From Deltaproteobacteria bacterium (GTDB lineage: Bacteria; Myxococcota_A; Polyangia; Haliangiales; Haliangiaceae), in NCBI GenBank assembly GCA_019237945.1, contig JAFAOG010000299.1:1-39372 (forward strand): DNA of 39,372 nucleotides, written 5' to 3'. Under the pieces are notes generated by a model, which worked only from the letters and a program-made list of their open reading frames with translations, was not told where the DNA came from and ran no database searches. This document shows, piece by piece, positions 19,861 through 29,639 of this stretch. A program made the position numbers and the translations under genes. Numbering within the stretch: position 1 is the first letter of the stretch; each line of letters begins with the position of its first letter.

Positions 19861-20736
19861 CTGCTTCGCGGCGTCGGCGATCGGGTCGGCGACACAGATC
19901 CGGTTCGACGGATGCACGATCGTGTTGCACGTGACGATGCCCGCGGCGCCCGCGGCCGTGAGCTCGGCGTGCACGTCGTCGGCGAACACCGCGTGGATCG
20001 CGATGCACATCGGCGGCGAGCTGCCGGCCGCGACGAGCTGGCGCGTGGCCTCGACCATCGTCTTGCCGGTCGACACGATGTCGTCGATCAGCACCGGCGT
20101 CTTGCCTTCGATCGCCTCGCGCTGCGGCGCCGTGATCGACACGTCGCGATCGCCACGGCGAGTCTTCTCGAGGATCACGTACGGCGCGCCGCACGCCTCG
20201 GCGACCGCGCGGACCCACTGCACGCTCTCCGCATCCGGTCCGACGAGCACGGGGCGCTCGACCTCAGCCGCGACCCACTTCGCGATCTCGGAAGCCGAGT
20301 GCGCGATGCGCGTCGGGATCGTGTAGATCTCCTCGAGCGCCGCACGGCGATGCAGGTGCGGATCAACGGTGACCATCCAGTCGACCGCGCCCGAGACCAG
20401 CGCGCCGAAGTACTTCGACGTCACGCCCTCGCCCGGCTTGAACTGCACGTCCTGGCGCATGAACGCGAGGTACGGCGCGACCAGCCCGACGCGCTGCGCG
20501 CCGAGATCGCGCACGGTCGCGGCGAGGAACGACGCCATCAGGAACTTCTCGGCCGGTGCCGGATACAGCGAGCCGACGATCACCGCGTCGTGACCGCGCA
20601 GATCCTCCGCGATGCGGACGTAGATCTCACCATCGGGGAACCATCGCACCTCCGGCGTGATCACGGCCGTCGCGAGGCGCGCGCCGAGCTTCGTCGCGTG
20701 GTCTTCGTTGCCGGGGATCGAGAGGACGACCGTCAC
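19846..20736 (-). CDS. prs: Ribose-phosphate diphosphokinase (PRPP synthetase)
   Basis: This 296-residue enzyme makes 5-phosphoribosyl diphosphate from ribose 5-phosphate and ATP for nucleotide, His and Trp synthesis. Motifs seen: RWFPDGEIYVRI, the flexible region PYLAFMRQDVQFKPGE, TVDPHLHR and the PRPP-binding loop VLIDDIVSTGKTM. The length and the RQDVQFKPGE form look more like the archaeal-type or PrsA-variant enzymes than the 315-residue bacterial form. The start is GTG 20736, 20 bp after the stop of the secreted hydrolase gene, so it may be last in that run. It overlaps the 3' end of the kinase gene by 15 bp. Confidence 0.85.
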   Translation of the reverse strand: MTVVLSIPGNEDHATKLGARLATAVITPEVRWFPDGEIYVRIAEDLRGHDAVIVGSLYPAPAEKFLMASFLAATVRDLGAQRVGLVAPYLAFMRQDVQFKPGEGVTSKYFGALVSGAVDWMVTVDPHLHRRAALEEIYTIPTRIAHSASEIAKWVAAEVERPVLVGPDAESVQWVRAVAEACGAPYVILEKTRRGDRDVSITAPQREAIEGKTPVLIDDIVSTGKTMVEATRQLVAAGSSPPMCIAIHAVFADDVHAELTAAGAAGIVTCNTIVHPSNRICVADPIADAAKQLLAR

Positions 20737-20756
20737 TCCCCGAGTCTACACGGGAG

Positions 20757-21709
<953 letters not shown>

Positions 21710-21713
<4 letters not shown>

Positions 21714-22897
21714 TTGGCAGGATCCTTTTTCGGCGCGGGCGCCGTGATCATCATGTGGACGTGCTTGTCGAGATCGGGATAGCCGTAGCGGAACGGCAGG
21801 CGGCGCTTCGGCTGCTTCGCCCACATCTCGACCATCTGGTCGCCGATTTCCTTGTTCGCTTCCTCGAGGAACGGCGCCGTGAACGTGCCGTACGTCGTCT
21901 GCACGAAGCCGGCCTTCTTCGCGTAGCGCGACGGGATGCCCGTCGAGTCCGACGCCATCCACACCATGTTGTCGAGCAGGTACTGGCGAATCCCCGAGAA
22001 CCCGCCGTCCCAGATCAGATAGCTCGCCGCCTTCGTCATCGCGGCGACCTTGCCCTTCGCGAGCAAGTACTTCTCCAGCGGGCTGCCCTTGAACGCCTTG
22101 TCACCGAGGTTCCACGCAATGTGGCGATGCACGATCAACGGAGCCTTCGGATCGCCCGCCTTGCGGAACGTCAGCTCCATGTTGTTGAACGCTTCGCTGA
22201 AATCCGTGTCGACCCACTTCGACTTGATCTTCTTCGCCTTCTTCGGCGCGAGCGCGTCGATGTCGGCCTGCGTGTAGTAGTGAATCGAGCCGTCGTCCTC
22301 GAACTTGAAGAACTTCAGCGACACCGGCTCGTAGCCCATCGCCGTCATGCCCGTCAGGTGGAACGACAGCTGGCCGGGAATCCCGCCGCTCTCGAGCTTG
22401 AGCATGTTCTCGGTCGTCGAGTCGTGCAGCGTCAACAGGCCGTCGATCGCCGCGCGGAAGTTGCCGAGCGCCTCGCGCAGCTGCGCCTTCTTCAGGTGTG
22501 CGAGCCGCGTCGGATCGCCCGCGTGCTCGAGCGAGATCGTCGTGATGTCGCGCGCGTCGGGATACGTGACGAGCGCCGAGCCGAGGTCGCCACCGCCAAA
22601 CGGATACACGACGGTCGTCGGCAGGTCCGCGGGCCGCAGCGTCGCGAAGAACGCGCTCGCCGGCTCGCTGTACGTCTTGTGCCACTCGTCGTAGAGCTTC
22701 TGCATCGCCGCGCAGTGCTTGTCGACGGTCGCCTGATCGATCTCGGCCGGCAGCGGATCGGTGCTGCCACACGAGACGACCCGATAGAACAGCTTCGCGT
22801 CGCTGATGAAGTCGCGCGCCTCGTCAGCATGCGCGGACCCGGAGGCCGCGGTGAGGACGAACGCAAACGCGAGGAGCATGGAGCGTGAATTACACAT
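21710..22897 (-). CDS. Secreted protein of unknown function
   Basis: The protein has 395 residues with an N-terminal signal peptide ending about SGSAHA. The mature chain is soluble and mixed alpha/beta: YRVVSCGSTDPLPAEID, VVYPFGGGDLGSALVTYPDA, a helical LAHLKKAQLREALGNFRAAIDG, then EPVSLKFFKFEDDGSIHYYTQAD and YLIWDGGFSGIRQYLL. I recognise no family and no catalytic motif. It is coupled (ATGA) to the secreted hydrolase downstream and follows the DUF4442 gene by 32 bp. ATG 22897 was chosen; ATG 22879 right before the hydrophobic core is equally possible. An inverted repeat (GTGAATTA / TAATTCAC) spans its start region. Confidence 0.7.
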
Positions 22898-22938
22898 ACG
22901 GCAAACAGATCGACGGCGCTATTTCTTCGCTAATTCAC
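22885..22938. repeat. Long-range inverted repeat around the start of the secreted-protein gene
   Basis: GTGAATTA (22885-22892) and TAATTCAC (22931-22938) are perfect 8-bp arms, AT-rich in a GC-rich region, 38 bp apart. One arm lies at the stop codon of the DUF4442 gene and the other beside the start codons of the next gene. It could be an operator pair or an mRNA stem; chance is possible. Confidence 0.3.
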
Positions 22939-23466
22939 CTCGCCGCGCGGGACGCCCTTCTTGGGCCCCACGAGGCTGTGCAACACCGCACGCGCGACCT
23001 CTTCCCCCGACGCGTCGCGCAAGGACACCGGCACGTCATAGTGCGCGCGCTGGCTGCTTCCGACCACCGGGGATTCCCCGATCGCCGTGATGGTCCCGCG
23101 CGCCTTCTTCAAGTACTCGATCTCCATCCCGCTGACGATGAACCGCGCGTCATCGGGCATGGAATAAAACAGCGCGACGTTGCCCGCGAGCTCGGCCAGG
23201 TTCGCCAGCGCGATCGCGTGCACGCAGTCGAGGTGATTCCGCACCGCCTTGCGGTCCGCCATCGTCACCTCGGCATGCCCGACCCGCAACACCTGTACCT
23301 GCGCGTGAATCGACCCGGTATACGGTGCCATCCGCCCGACCAGCCGGCTGAACACCGCCCGGCCGCCCGGCACCTTCTGCAACAGGTCCCACGCCTGCCG
23401 GATCATGTTCTTGTCCCCGTCGAGGCGGGGCACCGGCAACAGCCGCTTCAGATCGGCGAGCACCAT
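22930..23466 (-). CDS. DUF4442 / hotdog-fold thioesterase-like protein
   Basis: The protein has 178 residues. The pattern RLVGRMAPYTGSIHAQVQVLRVGHAEVTM followed by DRKAVRNHLDCVHAIALANLAEL is that of DUF4442/PaaI-like hotdog proteins, where the N-H-x-x-x-x-H-A part lies on the central helix. Family members hydrolyse acyl-CoA thioesters. ATG 23466 was chosen; the longer open frame upstream is the antisense of the lipoprotein gene. It heads a leftward run of four close genes and is divergent from the lipoprotein gene at 23518. Confidence 0.75.
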   Translation of the reverse strand: MVLADLKRLLPVPRLDGDKNMIRQAWDLLQKVPGGRAVFSRLVGRMAPYTGSIHAQVQVLRVGHAEVTMADRKAVRNHLDCVHAIALANLAELAGNVALFYSMPDDARFIVSGMEIEYLKKARGTITAIGESPVVGSSQRAHYDVPVSLRDASGEEVARAVLHSLVGPKKGVPRGEVN

Positions 23467-23517
23467 CGGGGCGGCACCATACAGGATCGTCGCCCAGCGG
23501 TGGTGTAGGATGTGCTC

Positions 23518-24141
23518 GTGAACCCGACCACCCGGCTCTGCGTCGTCGTCGCGCTCGTCGGCGCGTGCAGCAGTCCCGCCAAGCACCAGATGACCCTCCA
23601 GGAGATGATCGCCGCCGATCCTCTCCCGCTCGCCAAGGGCTCGAAGTGGACCTACGACGTCACGGTCCGTCGCTTCGACGCCGATGCCGACAAGGAAACC
23701 GCCAAGACCCTGACCTGGACGACCGAAGTGGTCGACGCCAAAGAAGGCAACGGCGTCACCGCCTTCCGCGTCAAGGGCTGGCCCTCGGACCTCGCCTCGA
23801 CCGAGGACGGCTCCGCCCCGACCGCCACGGAGCGAACGATCCTCCGCTCGGGCAACAACTTCCTGTTCGGCACCTCCCCCGACCCCACTCTCGACGGCGC
23901 CGAAGGCTGGTTCTCGTGGCCGGTGATGGACGGCCAGAAGATCTGCCCCAAGGCCGAGATGGTCTACTGCTGGCAGGTCACCTCGGTCGAAGGCGGCTAC
24001 GCCCTGACGTTCTACACCGGCCCCGACGAGCAGACGTTCGAGCTCGAGCCCGGCACGGGCATCTCGCGCTTCCACTACGCGCACCACGGCACGACGAACG
24101 AAGTCGAAGCCAAGCTGACGACGTACACGAAGAACCGCTGA
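23518..24141 (+). CDS. Lipoprotein of unknown function
   Basis: This 207-residue protein has a GTG start preceded by AGGA seven bases upstream. The signal TTRLCVVVALVGAC places the lipidated Cys at about residue 18. The mature part is beta-rich: GSKWTYDVTVRRF, TTEVVDAKEGNGVTAFRVKG, WQVTSVEGGYALTFY and a final strand AKLTTYTK. Its strand pattern recalls small periplasmic lipoprotein barrels, but no known family is recognised. The gene is alone on this strand between two leftward groups. Confidence 0.65.
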   Translation: MNPTTRLCVVVALVGACSSPAKHQMTLQEMIAADPLPLAKGSKWTYDVTVRRFDADADKETAKTLTWTTEVVDAKEGNGVTAFRVKGWPSDLASTEDGSAPTATERTILRSGNNFLFGTSPDPTLDGAEGWFSWPVMDGQKICPKAEMVYCWQVTSVEGGYALTFYTGPDEQTFELEPGTGISRFHYAHHGTTNEVEAKLTTYTKNR

Positions 24142-24144
24142 GCG

Positions 24145-24413
24145 TCACAGTCCGCACGCGCGAGCGCGGACGCGGAAGTTGTCGAACAGCGCGCGTCCCG
24201 CCATCGCGGACACGCCATAAGGCCCCGCGGTCAGCCCCGGAGTGATCGCGCTGACGTCGACGGGTACCGCAACCGTATGCGTCATCAGGCCGCCGCCGGT
24301 CGTGCCAGCGAGGCGTCGCCGCCGCCGCCACCATGCGCATCGCCGGGCACGGTCTCGATGCCGAAGACGCGATCGCAGCCAGCGAGCGCGAGCAGCACGG
24401 CGAGGCCCCGCAC
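24145..24413 (-). pseudogene. Remnant of a larger lipoprotein gene (N- and C-terminal ends only, out of frame)
   Basis: From GTG 24413 the frame reads RGLAVLLALAGCDRVFGIETVPGD, a lipoprotein start of a type frequent in this group, then a poly-Gly stretch and a premature stop at 24285. In a different frame the sequence continues with TGGGLMTHTVAVPVDV, then YGVSAMAGRALFDNFRVRARACGL and a stop at 24145. This reads like a genuine C-terminus of a concanavalin/LamG-like lipoprotein. The middle (probably a couple of hundred codons) is missing, with a GGC-rich junction near 24300-24325. It follows the DUF4157 gene by 23 bp on the same strand. Confidence 0.6.
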
Positions 24414-24436
24414 CCGCTCGAGTATCGCACGCTTGA

Positions 24437-25993
24437 TCAGCCCTTGGAGAAATCGCCGGTGTCGAAGGTGTCGAGCCACATCCGCTCGAACTTGTACGAC
24501 GTGAACGTCGTGTCCTGATACGCGGCGACCAGCTTCGGCTTGAGATCGCCGTACCACAGCTGCTTCCACGCAGCCTGATACAGCTTGTCCGCGATTGCCG
24601 GCTTCGCCTTCGCGATGTCGGGAAATGCGCCTTCCGGAATGCCTGCCTGTTGCGCGACGATCGTGCGAATCTGCGCGGCGACCGCGGAGGTGTCGGCGTT
24701 CATGTCGCCGCCGCCCGGAAGCCCCCAGCTGTAGTGCACGCCGGTCATCGCTTCGCGCGTCGCGAGCTTGCAGCGGGCGCGCATGCCTTCGATGCGCTGC
24801 TGGACCTCGTCGAACTCGTGGCCGGCCTTTGCCCAGCCGACGAGCATCACGATTCCGGTGCCGAGCGGTGCGGCGATCGCGAACGCCGCGGTATCAGCAG
24901 CAGCGGCGACGGCCTCGGCGAGGTACTTCGCCATCTCGACCCAGTTCGGCTCGATGTCACACGCGAACGTCAGCTCCGGCGTCACCTGATAGCCCATATA
25001 CGTGCCCGGCACGTCGGCGCTCAACTTCGCGCTCGGTGTGACGCACAAGAACTTCGGCGTCTTGCCAACCTCCCATTCGACGATCTTGCCTTCGATCGAG
25101 AACGGACCGGCGTGTAGGTTCTGAAAGCTGAAACCGGGATGCGAGACGCTGACGCCGAAGCCGAACGTCACGCCGTTCTTGTCGGCCTTGATGTCGCCCG
25201 ACAGCTTCGGCTTGATGGTCCAGTTCTCCGGACCGACTTCTTTCTCGGCGGACAGCTTCACGCTGTCCTTGGTCGCGCTGACGTTCGTCGAGATGCCGCC
25301 CGGGCCGGCGGTCTCCGGCGCGCTCACGTTCTTGTTCTTGAGCTTCACGCTGCCCGACAGCGATGGCGTCAGCTTGATGGGACCGAGCGATACCTCCTTC
25401 TTGACCTCGCCCACGTCGACGCTCGCGTCTCCCGACATCACGTCGACCTCCGCGTCGCCCGTTTTGCGGTGCAGTCCGATCGGTGCGTCCGCGACGGACG
25501 CTTGCTTTCCCGCGACCATCGCATCCGCCGCGCGATCGGCTTCGACCTCGTGCGAGTCCGTCGGCTGCGACACCGCGAGGCTCTTCAGCTGCAGCCGCTT
25601 GATGCCGCCTTGCTGCTGCACGGTGTGCGCGACCTCGTGCGCGAGCAGGTGCTCGCCTTCGGGCGTCGACGGCATGTACTGACCGGTGCCGAAGTGGATG
25701 TTGCGCCCATGCGCGTAGGCTTTCGCGCCGACGGCGGCGGCCGCCGTTTGTGATTCGGCGCTGCGATGGATGCGCACGTCGGAGAGGTCGGCGCCGAGCG
25801 ACGCTTCGAACTTGTGCTGCAGATCGGCGGGCAGCGGCTCGCCGCTCGACGACGCCGCGGCTTCGACCGCGGGCGCAGCGTGGTCGTAAGCGCCACTCGC
25901 CTCGACCAGCGTCTGCTTGCCGGGCGTCGGTCCGCCCGCCTCCGCACCCGTTCCCGTGGCCCGGCGATCGATCCGCTGATCGAAGTAGCGCAT
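24437..25993 (-). CDS. DUF4157 (eCIS-core-type) protein with metalloprotease-like motif
   Basis: The protein has 518 residues and no signal peptide. DUF4157 occupies about 54-128, with PLPADLQHKFEASLGADLSDVRIH, YAHGRNIHFG and the zinc-type motif HEVAH (119-123, in LLAHEVAHTVQQ). A long beta-strand-rich central part follows (about 170-340, Lys/Ser/Val alternation such as KLTPSLSGSVKLKNKN), then a hydrophobic Ala-rich helix (about 365-400) and a helical C-terminus. DUF4157 is frequent in contractile-injection-system cargo and exported toxins; no such system is in this window. The promoter region holds the palindrome shared with the two-component genes directly upstream. Confidence 0.85.
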   Translation of the reverse strand: MRYFDQRIDRRATGTGAEAGGPTPGKQTLVEASGAYDHAAPAVEAAASSSGEPLPADLQHKFEASLGADLSDVRIHRSAESQTAAAAVGAKAYAHGRNIHFGTGQYMPSTPEGEHLLAHEVAHTVQQQGGIKRLQLKSLAVSQPTDSHEVEADRAADAMVAGKQASVADAPIGLHRKTGDAEVDVMSGDASVDVGEVKKEVSLGPIKLTPSLSGSVKLKNKNVSAPETAGPGGISTNVSATKDSVKLSAEKEVGPENWTIKPKLSGDIKADKNGVTFGFGVSVSHPGFSFQNLHAGPFSIEGKIVEWEVGKTPKFLCVTPSAKLSADVPGTYMGYQVTPELTFACDIEPNWVEMAKYLAEAVAAAADTAAFAIAAPLGTGIVMLVGWAKAGHEFDEVQQRIEGMRARCKLATREAMTGVHYSWGLPGGGDMNADTSAVAAQIRTIVAQQAGIPEGAFPDIAKAKPAIADKLYQAAWKQLWYGDLKPKLVAAYQDTTFTSYKFERMWLDTFDTGDFSKG

Positions 25994-26028
25994 GCCGAAA
26001 CGGTAGGTCTCGGCGCGCCGCCGCGGCA

Positions 26029-26044
26029 GCGCATGAACATGCGC
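26029..26044. promoter_or_regulatory. Palindromic operator copy 1 (upstream of the DUF4157 gene)
   Basis: GCGCATGAACATGCGC: two perfect 7-bp arms around AA. Its core starts 38 bp upstream of ATG 25993, in the 51-bp gap after the response-regulator stop. TACCGT, a -10-like hexamer, follows 25 bp after the core on the coding strand. It is identical to copy 3. Confidence 0.75.
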
Positions 26045-26674
26045 CTAGCGCAGGATGCCGTGCTTGAGCGCCTTGGCGACCGCCTCGGACTTCGTGTGGA
26101 CGTGCAGCTTGTCGTAGATCGAGCGGACGTGGTTGCGCACGGTGTTGATCGAGATGTCGAGCTTGTGCGCGGCGTTGAGGTACGAGTGACCGTCCGCGAG
26201 GAGCGCGAGCAACTCGATCTCCTTGGGCGTGAGGCCGTGGTCGGTGGGCGGCGGGCGGAGCTGGCGAAAGACGGTGAGGACGTTGCGCGCGACCTCGGGA
26301 GACATCGGGGCGCCTCCGGCGGCCGCCGAGCGGATCGCGTCGAGGATGCGCGGTGGTGGGGTCGACTTGAGGAGGTAGCCGCACGCGCCGTTGCAGATCG
26401 ACTCGAAGACGCGGTCCTGGTCCTCGGTGACCGAGAGCATCAGGATGCAGGCGCGCGGGTGCTTTTTTGCGAGCGCGGCGGCGCCGGCGGAGCCGAGCGT
26501 GCCCGGCATGTGGATGTCGAGGAGGATGACGTCGGGCGCGGGCCCCGGCGCGGCGAGCGCGGCCGCGATCGAGCTGACCTGGCGCGTGCACCGGAGGTCG
26601 GGCTCGGAGGCGATCAGGGCGGCGAGACCGTTGCGGAGCACGGCGTCGTCGTCGACAAGCATCACCTCGATCAC
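26045..26674 (-). CDS. LuxR/NarL-type response regulator
   Basis: The protein has 209 residues. The receiver has acidic residues D8-D10, phospho-acceptor D53 (VILLDIHMPG) and the switch Lys in LLKST. The C-terminal GerE/LuxR helix-turn-helix is LTPKEIELLALLADGHSYLNAAHKLDISINTVRNHVRSIYDKL. It is transcribed after the large sensor kinase and before the DUF4157 gene. All three have the same palindrome at the same distance upstream, so it is the natural candidate to bind it. The start is GTG 26674. Confidence 0.92.
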   Translation of the reverse strand: MIEVMLVDDDAVLRNGLAALIASEPDLRCTRQVSSIAAALAAPGPAPDVILLDIHMPGTLGSAGAAALAKKHPRACILMLSVTEDQDRVFESICNGACGYLLKSTPPPRILDAIRSAAAGGAPMSPEVARNVLTVFRQLRPPPTDHGLTPKEIELLALLADGHSYLNAAHKLDISINTVRNHVRSIYDKLHVHTKSEAVAKALKHGILR

Positions 26675-26711
26675 GTGGATGGCGTAACACGGCCCGGCGC
26701 GGCCGCGGAGA

Positions 26712-26722
26712 GCATGTTCATG
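26712..26722. promoter_or_regulatory. Palindromic operator copy 2 (upstream of the response-regulator gene)
   Basis: The core GCATGTTCATG matches copies 1 and 3 read on the other strand; the outer arm bases are not conserved. It starts 38 bp upstream of GTG 26674 and abuts the kinase stop codon. TTACGC, a -10-like element, follows about 24 bp downstream. Confidence 0.65.
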
Positions 26723-29602
26723 TCATAGGCGGAGCGTGATCTCGGTGCCGGAATCGTGGCGGATGTCGAGCGTGCCGCCGGCGGCCGTCGCGCGGGCGCG
26801 CATGTTGGTGAGGCCGTTGCCGGTGCCGGGCAGCGCAGCGGGGTCGAAGCCGCGGCCGTCGTCGCGGACCGTCGCCGTGATCGCGGCGCCGTCGGCGTGG
26901 AGCGTGATCGCGACGTGGGTGGCGTGGGAGTGGCGGGCGGCGTTGTGAATCGCTTCCTTGAGGATCAGGTAGAGGTGGCGGCGGCGTTCGGGGTCGAGCG
27001 GGATCCGTGTCGGGTCGGCGGGCGCGTCGAGCGTCCAGGTGATGTTGCGGGACTCTAGGACGTCGGCGGCGAACGTGCGGAGGCGGACGATCAGCGAGCC
27101 GAGATCGTCGCGGCGCGGGTCGGTCGCCCACACGATGTCGGAAGCGACGGTGACCAGCTCGCGCGCGGAGCTGCCGATGACATCGATCTGCGGGTGGACG
27201 TCCTCGTGCGCGGCGGCGCGGCGCGATGCGAGCTCGGAGAGGATCGAGATGCGGGAGAGCGAGGAGCCGATCTCGTCGTGGAGGTCGGAGGCGATGCGCG
27301 AGCGAACGCGCTCGACGGCGAGCAGGTGCGCGAGGCGCCAGCGGTAGAGCGCGTAGGTCGCGGCGATCAGCAACAGTGCCGCGAGCGCGAGGAACCACGC
27401 GCGCAGATAGAGCGGCGGCAGGATCTCGAAGTCGACGTGGGCCGAGACGGCGACGATCACCGACGACAGCAGCGCGCGCACCTCGAAGCGGTAGTTGCCG
27501 GGGGCGAGGTTCGCGAGGTGGATCGTGTGCTCGTTCTGCGGCGCGCTCCACGGCTGGTGGCCGAGTCGGTACTCGTAGCGAAGCGGTGCGCCGATCGCGA
27601 ACGACGGGGTCGTGAACGTGATGTCGAGCTGGTTGTTCGTCGGGCCGAGCGAGAGGGCGGGGGCGACCATCTCGCCGCCGAATGCGAGCGGGGTCGGTTG
27701 GCCGGAGACCGCGACGCGCGTGATGTAGGTCGGCGGCGCGACCATCGGCGGCTCGCGGAACGGAACGAGCCGAACGGCTCCCGCTTTGGTGCCGAACCAC
27801 AGTGCGTTGTCGTGGGCGCGGAAGCCGACGACGATCGATTCGTTCGACAGGCCGTCGGCGCGGCCGAAGTGCGCGAGGTCGCCGGTCGCGGGATCGAGGC
27901 GATCGATGCCGCGCGTGGTGCCGATGTAGATGCGTCCGTCGGCGTCGTCGACGAGCGACTGCACCTGCTCCGACCACAGGCCTTGCGCGACACCCCAGCG
28001 GCGGCGCGGCTCGACGAGCACCACGCCCGCGCGTTCGGTGCCGGCCCACACGCGATCGTGCGCATCGACGAGGACGGCTGCGAACGAGTCGTCGCCGAGA
28101 ATGCGCGACGGCGTGTCGTGATCGACGCGGAACAGACCCTGCGTGCTCGCGATCCACACGGCGCCGTGGTGATCCTCCGCGAACTGACCGATCGCGCCGA
28201 CGGAGGGCAACGTGATGACGCGATTCGTGGCGCGGTCCCAGCGCGCAAGACCGGCGGGACTCAGCGTCGACAGCCAGATGTCGCCGCGCGAGTCCTCGAA
28301 GATGCGCAGCACGTCGCGACCGGGGAGGCCATCGCTCTGGCGGAGCATATCGACGGGACCGCCGGGCGCGAACCGCGCGATGCCTTCGCCGGTCGCCATC
28401 CACCACCGGCCGTCGCGATCGATCAGCGCGGGCTGCACCCACGCCCAGCCCTGATTGGCGACCGGCAGCGCGGGCCGCGTCGACGAGAACATATGACCGT
28501 CGAAGCGCGCGAGCGCGTGGCCTTCGCGCCGAAACGTGATCGCGTAGAGCGTGCCGTCGTGCGCCTCGGCGAAGCCATGGATGTTATCGGAGTCGAGGCC
28601 GTCGGGTTCGCGATAGGCGACGAGGCCGCCGGGCGCGAGACGTACGATGCCGTCGCTGTCAGAACCGAACCACACGTTGCCCGCGCCGTCTTCGAGGCAC
28701 GGAGCGAGCGCGCCGTGCACGCCGAGACGTGGCTCGTGTAGCTCCTCGAAGCGCGTGCCGTCGTATCGCACGACGCCCATCGTTGCGCCGATCCACACCG
28801 TATCGCGCGAGTCGACGAGAATGCCGCGTCGGGCCCAGCCTGTCGGCTCGAAGCGCAGCCAGTCGGCATGGGCGGGCGCGGCGTCCCACAGCGGGCCGGC
28901 GGGCAGCGGCGCGTCGAGCGGAATCGCGAGGATGATCGAGCCCACCCAGCCGATCCACAGGCGATGGTGATGATCGATCGCGAGCGAGAACACGCGATCG
29001 TCGTTCGGGGCCTCGGCGATCGGATGGATCGGATGCTGCGTGATCGTGCCGTCGGCGCGGCGGTGCACGAGCCCGGCCCACGTGCCGAGCCACAGCGAAT
29101 GATCGGCGGGGTCGTAGGCGAGCGACAACACGGCAGGTTCGTGCCCGGGCCGCACCGGAACGATCGTCGTGCCGCTGCGCGTGACCGTGACGAGGCCCGC
29201 ATCGGTCGCCGCGTAGATCGTGTGATCGACCTCGAGCATGCGATTGACGCCGGCGCCGGGCAGCGGATGAAACCGGGGTGCCACGCCGCGCTCCATTGGA
29301 TCGAGCCACGCGATCCCGCGATCCGTCGCGACCCAGATCGTGCCATCGGCCGCGGCGAGCACGTGCGCGGCGACGGACGATGGCAGCCCGTCGACGACGC
29401 CGAAGTTGACGAACTCGTGGCCGTCGAACCGACTGACGCCGTCGACCGTCGCGAACCACAGATAGCCTCGCGCGTCCGCGGCGCCGCCATCGACGCGATC
29501 GTTGGCGAGACCGTCGGCGGTCGTGTACGTGTGCGTCGCAAGACGCTCGGCGTGAGCGGTCGCGGCGGCGACAACCCACAAACACACGAGCGCCCGGCGC
29601 AC
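26723..29602 (-). CDS. Large sensor histidine kinase: reg_prop beta-propeller, Y_Y_Y and HisKA_3
   Basis: The protein has 959 residues. Signal peptide RRALVCLWVVAAATAHA is followed by two periplasmic seven-bladed-type propellers built of reg_prop repeats (TADGLANDRV, DGTIWVATDRGI, DSRGDIWLSTL, DGRIYIGTTRGIDRL and others). A Y_Y_Y domain lies at about 665-735 (FRFEVRALL end), then one TM segment (WFLALAALLLIAATYALYRW). The cytoplasmic kinase has a HisKA_3 box (SDLHDEIGSSLSRISIL) and an ATPase domain (KEAIHNAARHS, DDGRGFD, GNGLTNMRARA). This type senses extracellular ligands, often polysaccharide breakdown products. The LuxR-type regulator follows 48 bp downstream. The start is GTG 29602. Confidence 0.92.
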   Translation of the reverse strand: MRRALVCLWVVAAATAHAERLATHTYTTADGLANDRVDGGAADARGYLWFATVDGVSRFDGHEFVNFGVVDGLPSSVAAHVLAAADGTIWVATDRGIAWLDPMERGVAPRFHPLPGAGVNRMLEVDHTIYAATDAGLVTVTRSGTTIVPVRPGHEPAVLSLAYDPADHSLWLGTWAGLVHRRADGTITQHPIHPIAEAPNDDRVFSLAIDHHHRLWIGWVGSIILAIPLDAPLPAGPLWDAAPAHADWLRFEPTGWARRGILVDSRDTVWIGATMGVVRYDGTRFEELHEPRLGVHGALAPCLEDGAGNVWFGSDSDGIVRLAPGGLVAYREPDGLDSDNIHGFAEAHDGTLYAITFRREGHALARFDGHMFSSTRPALPVANQGWAWVQPALIDRDGRWWMATGEGIARFAPGGPVDMLRQSDGLPGRDVLRIFEDSRGDIWLSTLSPAGLARWDRATNRVITLPSVGAIGQFAEDHHGAVWIASTQGLFRVDHDTPSRILGDDSFAAVLVDAHDRVWAGTERAGVVLVEPRRRWGVAQGLWSEQVQSLVDDADGRIYIGTTRGIDRLDPATGDLAHFGRADGLSNESIVVGFRAHDNALWFGTKAGAVRLVPFREPPMVAPPTYITRVAVSGQPTPLAFGGEMVAPALSLGPTNNQLDITFTTPSFAIGAPLRYEYRLGHQPWSAPQNEHTIHLANLAPGNYRFEVRALLSSVIVAVSAHVDFEILPPLYLRAWFLALAALLLIAATYALYRWRLAHLLAVERVRSRIASDLHDEIGSSLSRISILSELASRRAAAHEDVHPQIDVIGSSARELVTVASDIVWATDPRRDDLGSLIVRLRTFAADVLESRNITWTLDAPADPTRIPLDPERRRHLYLILKEAIHNAARHSHATHVAITLHADGAAITATVRDDGRGFDPAALPGTGNGLTNMRARATAAGGTLDIRHDSGTEITLRL

Positions 29603-29639
29603 GCGCGCGATCGTACACGCCCGCCGCCCCTGCGTAACC

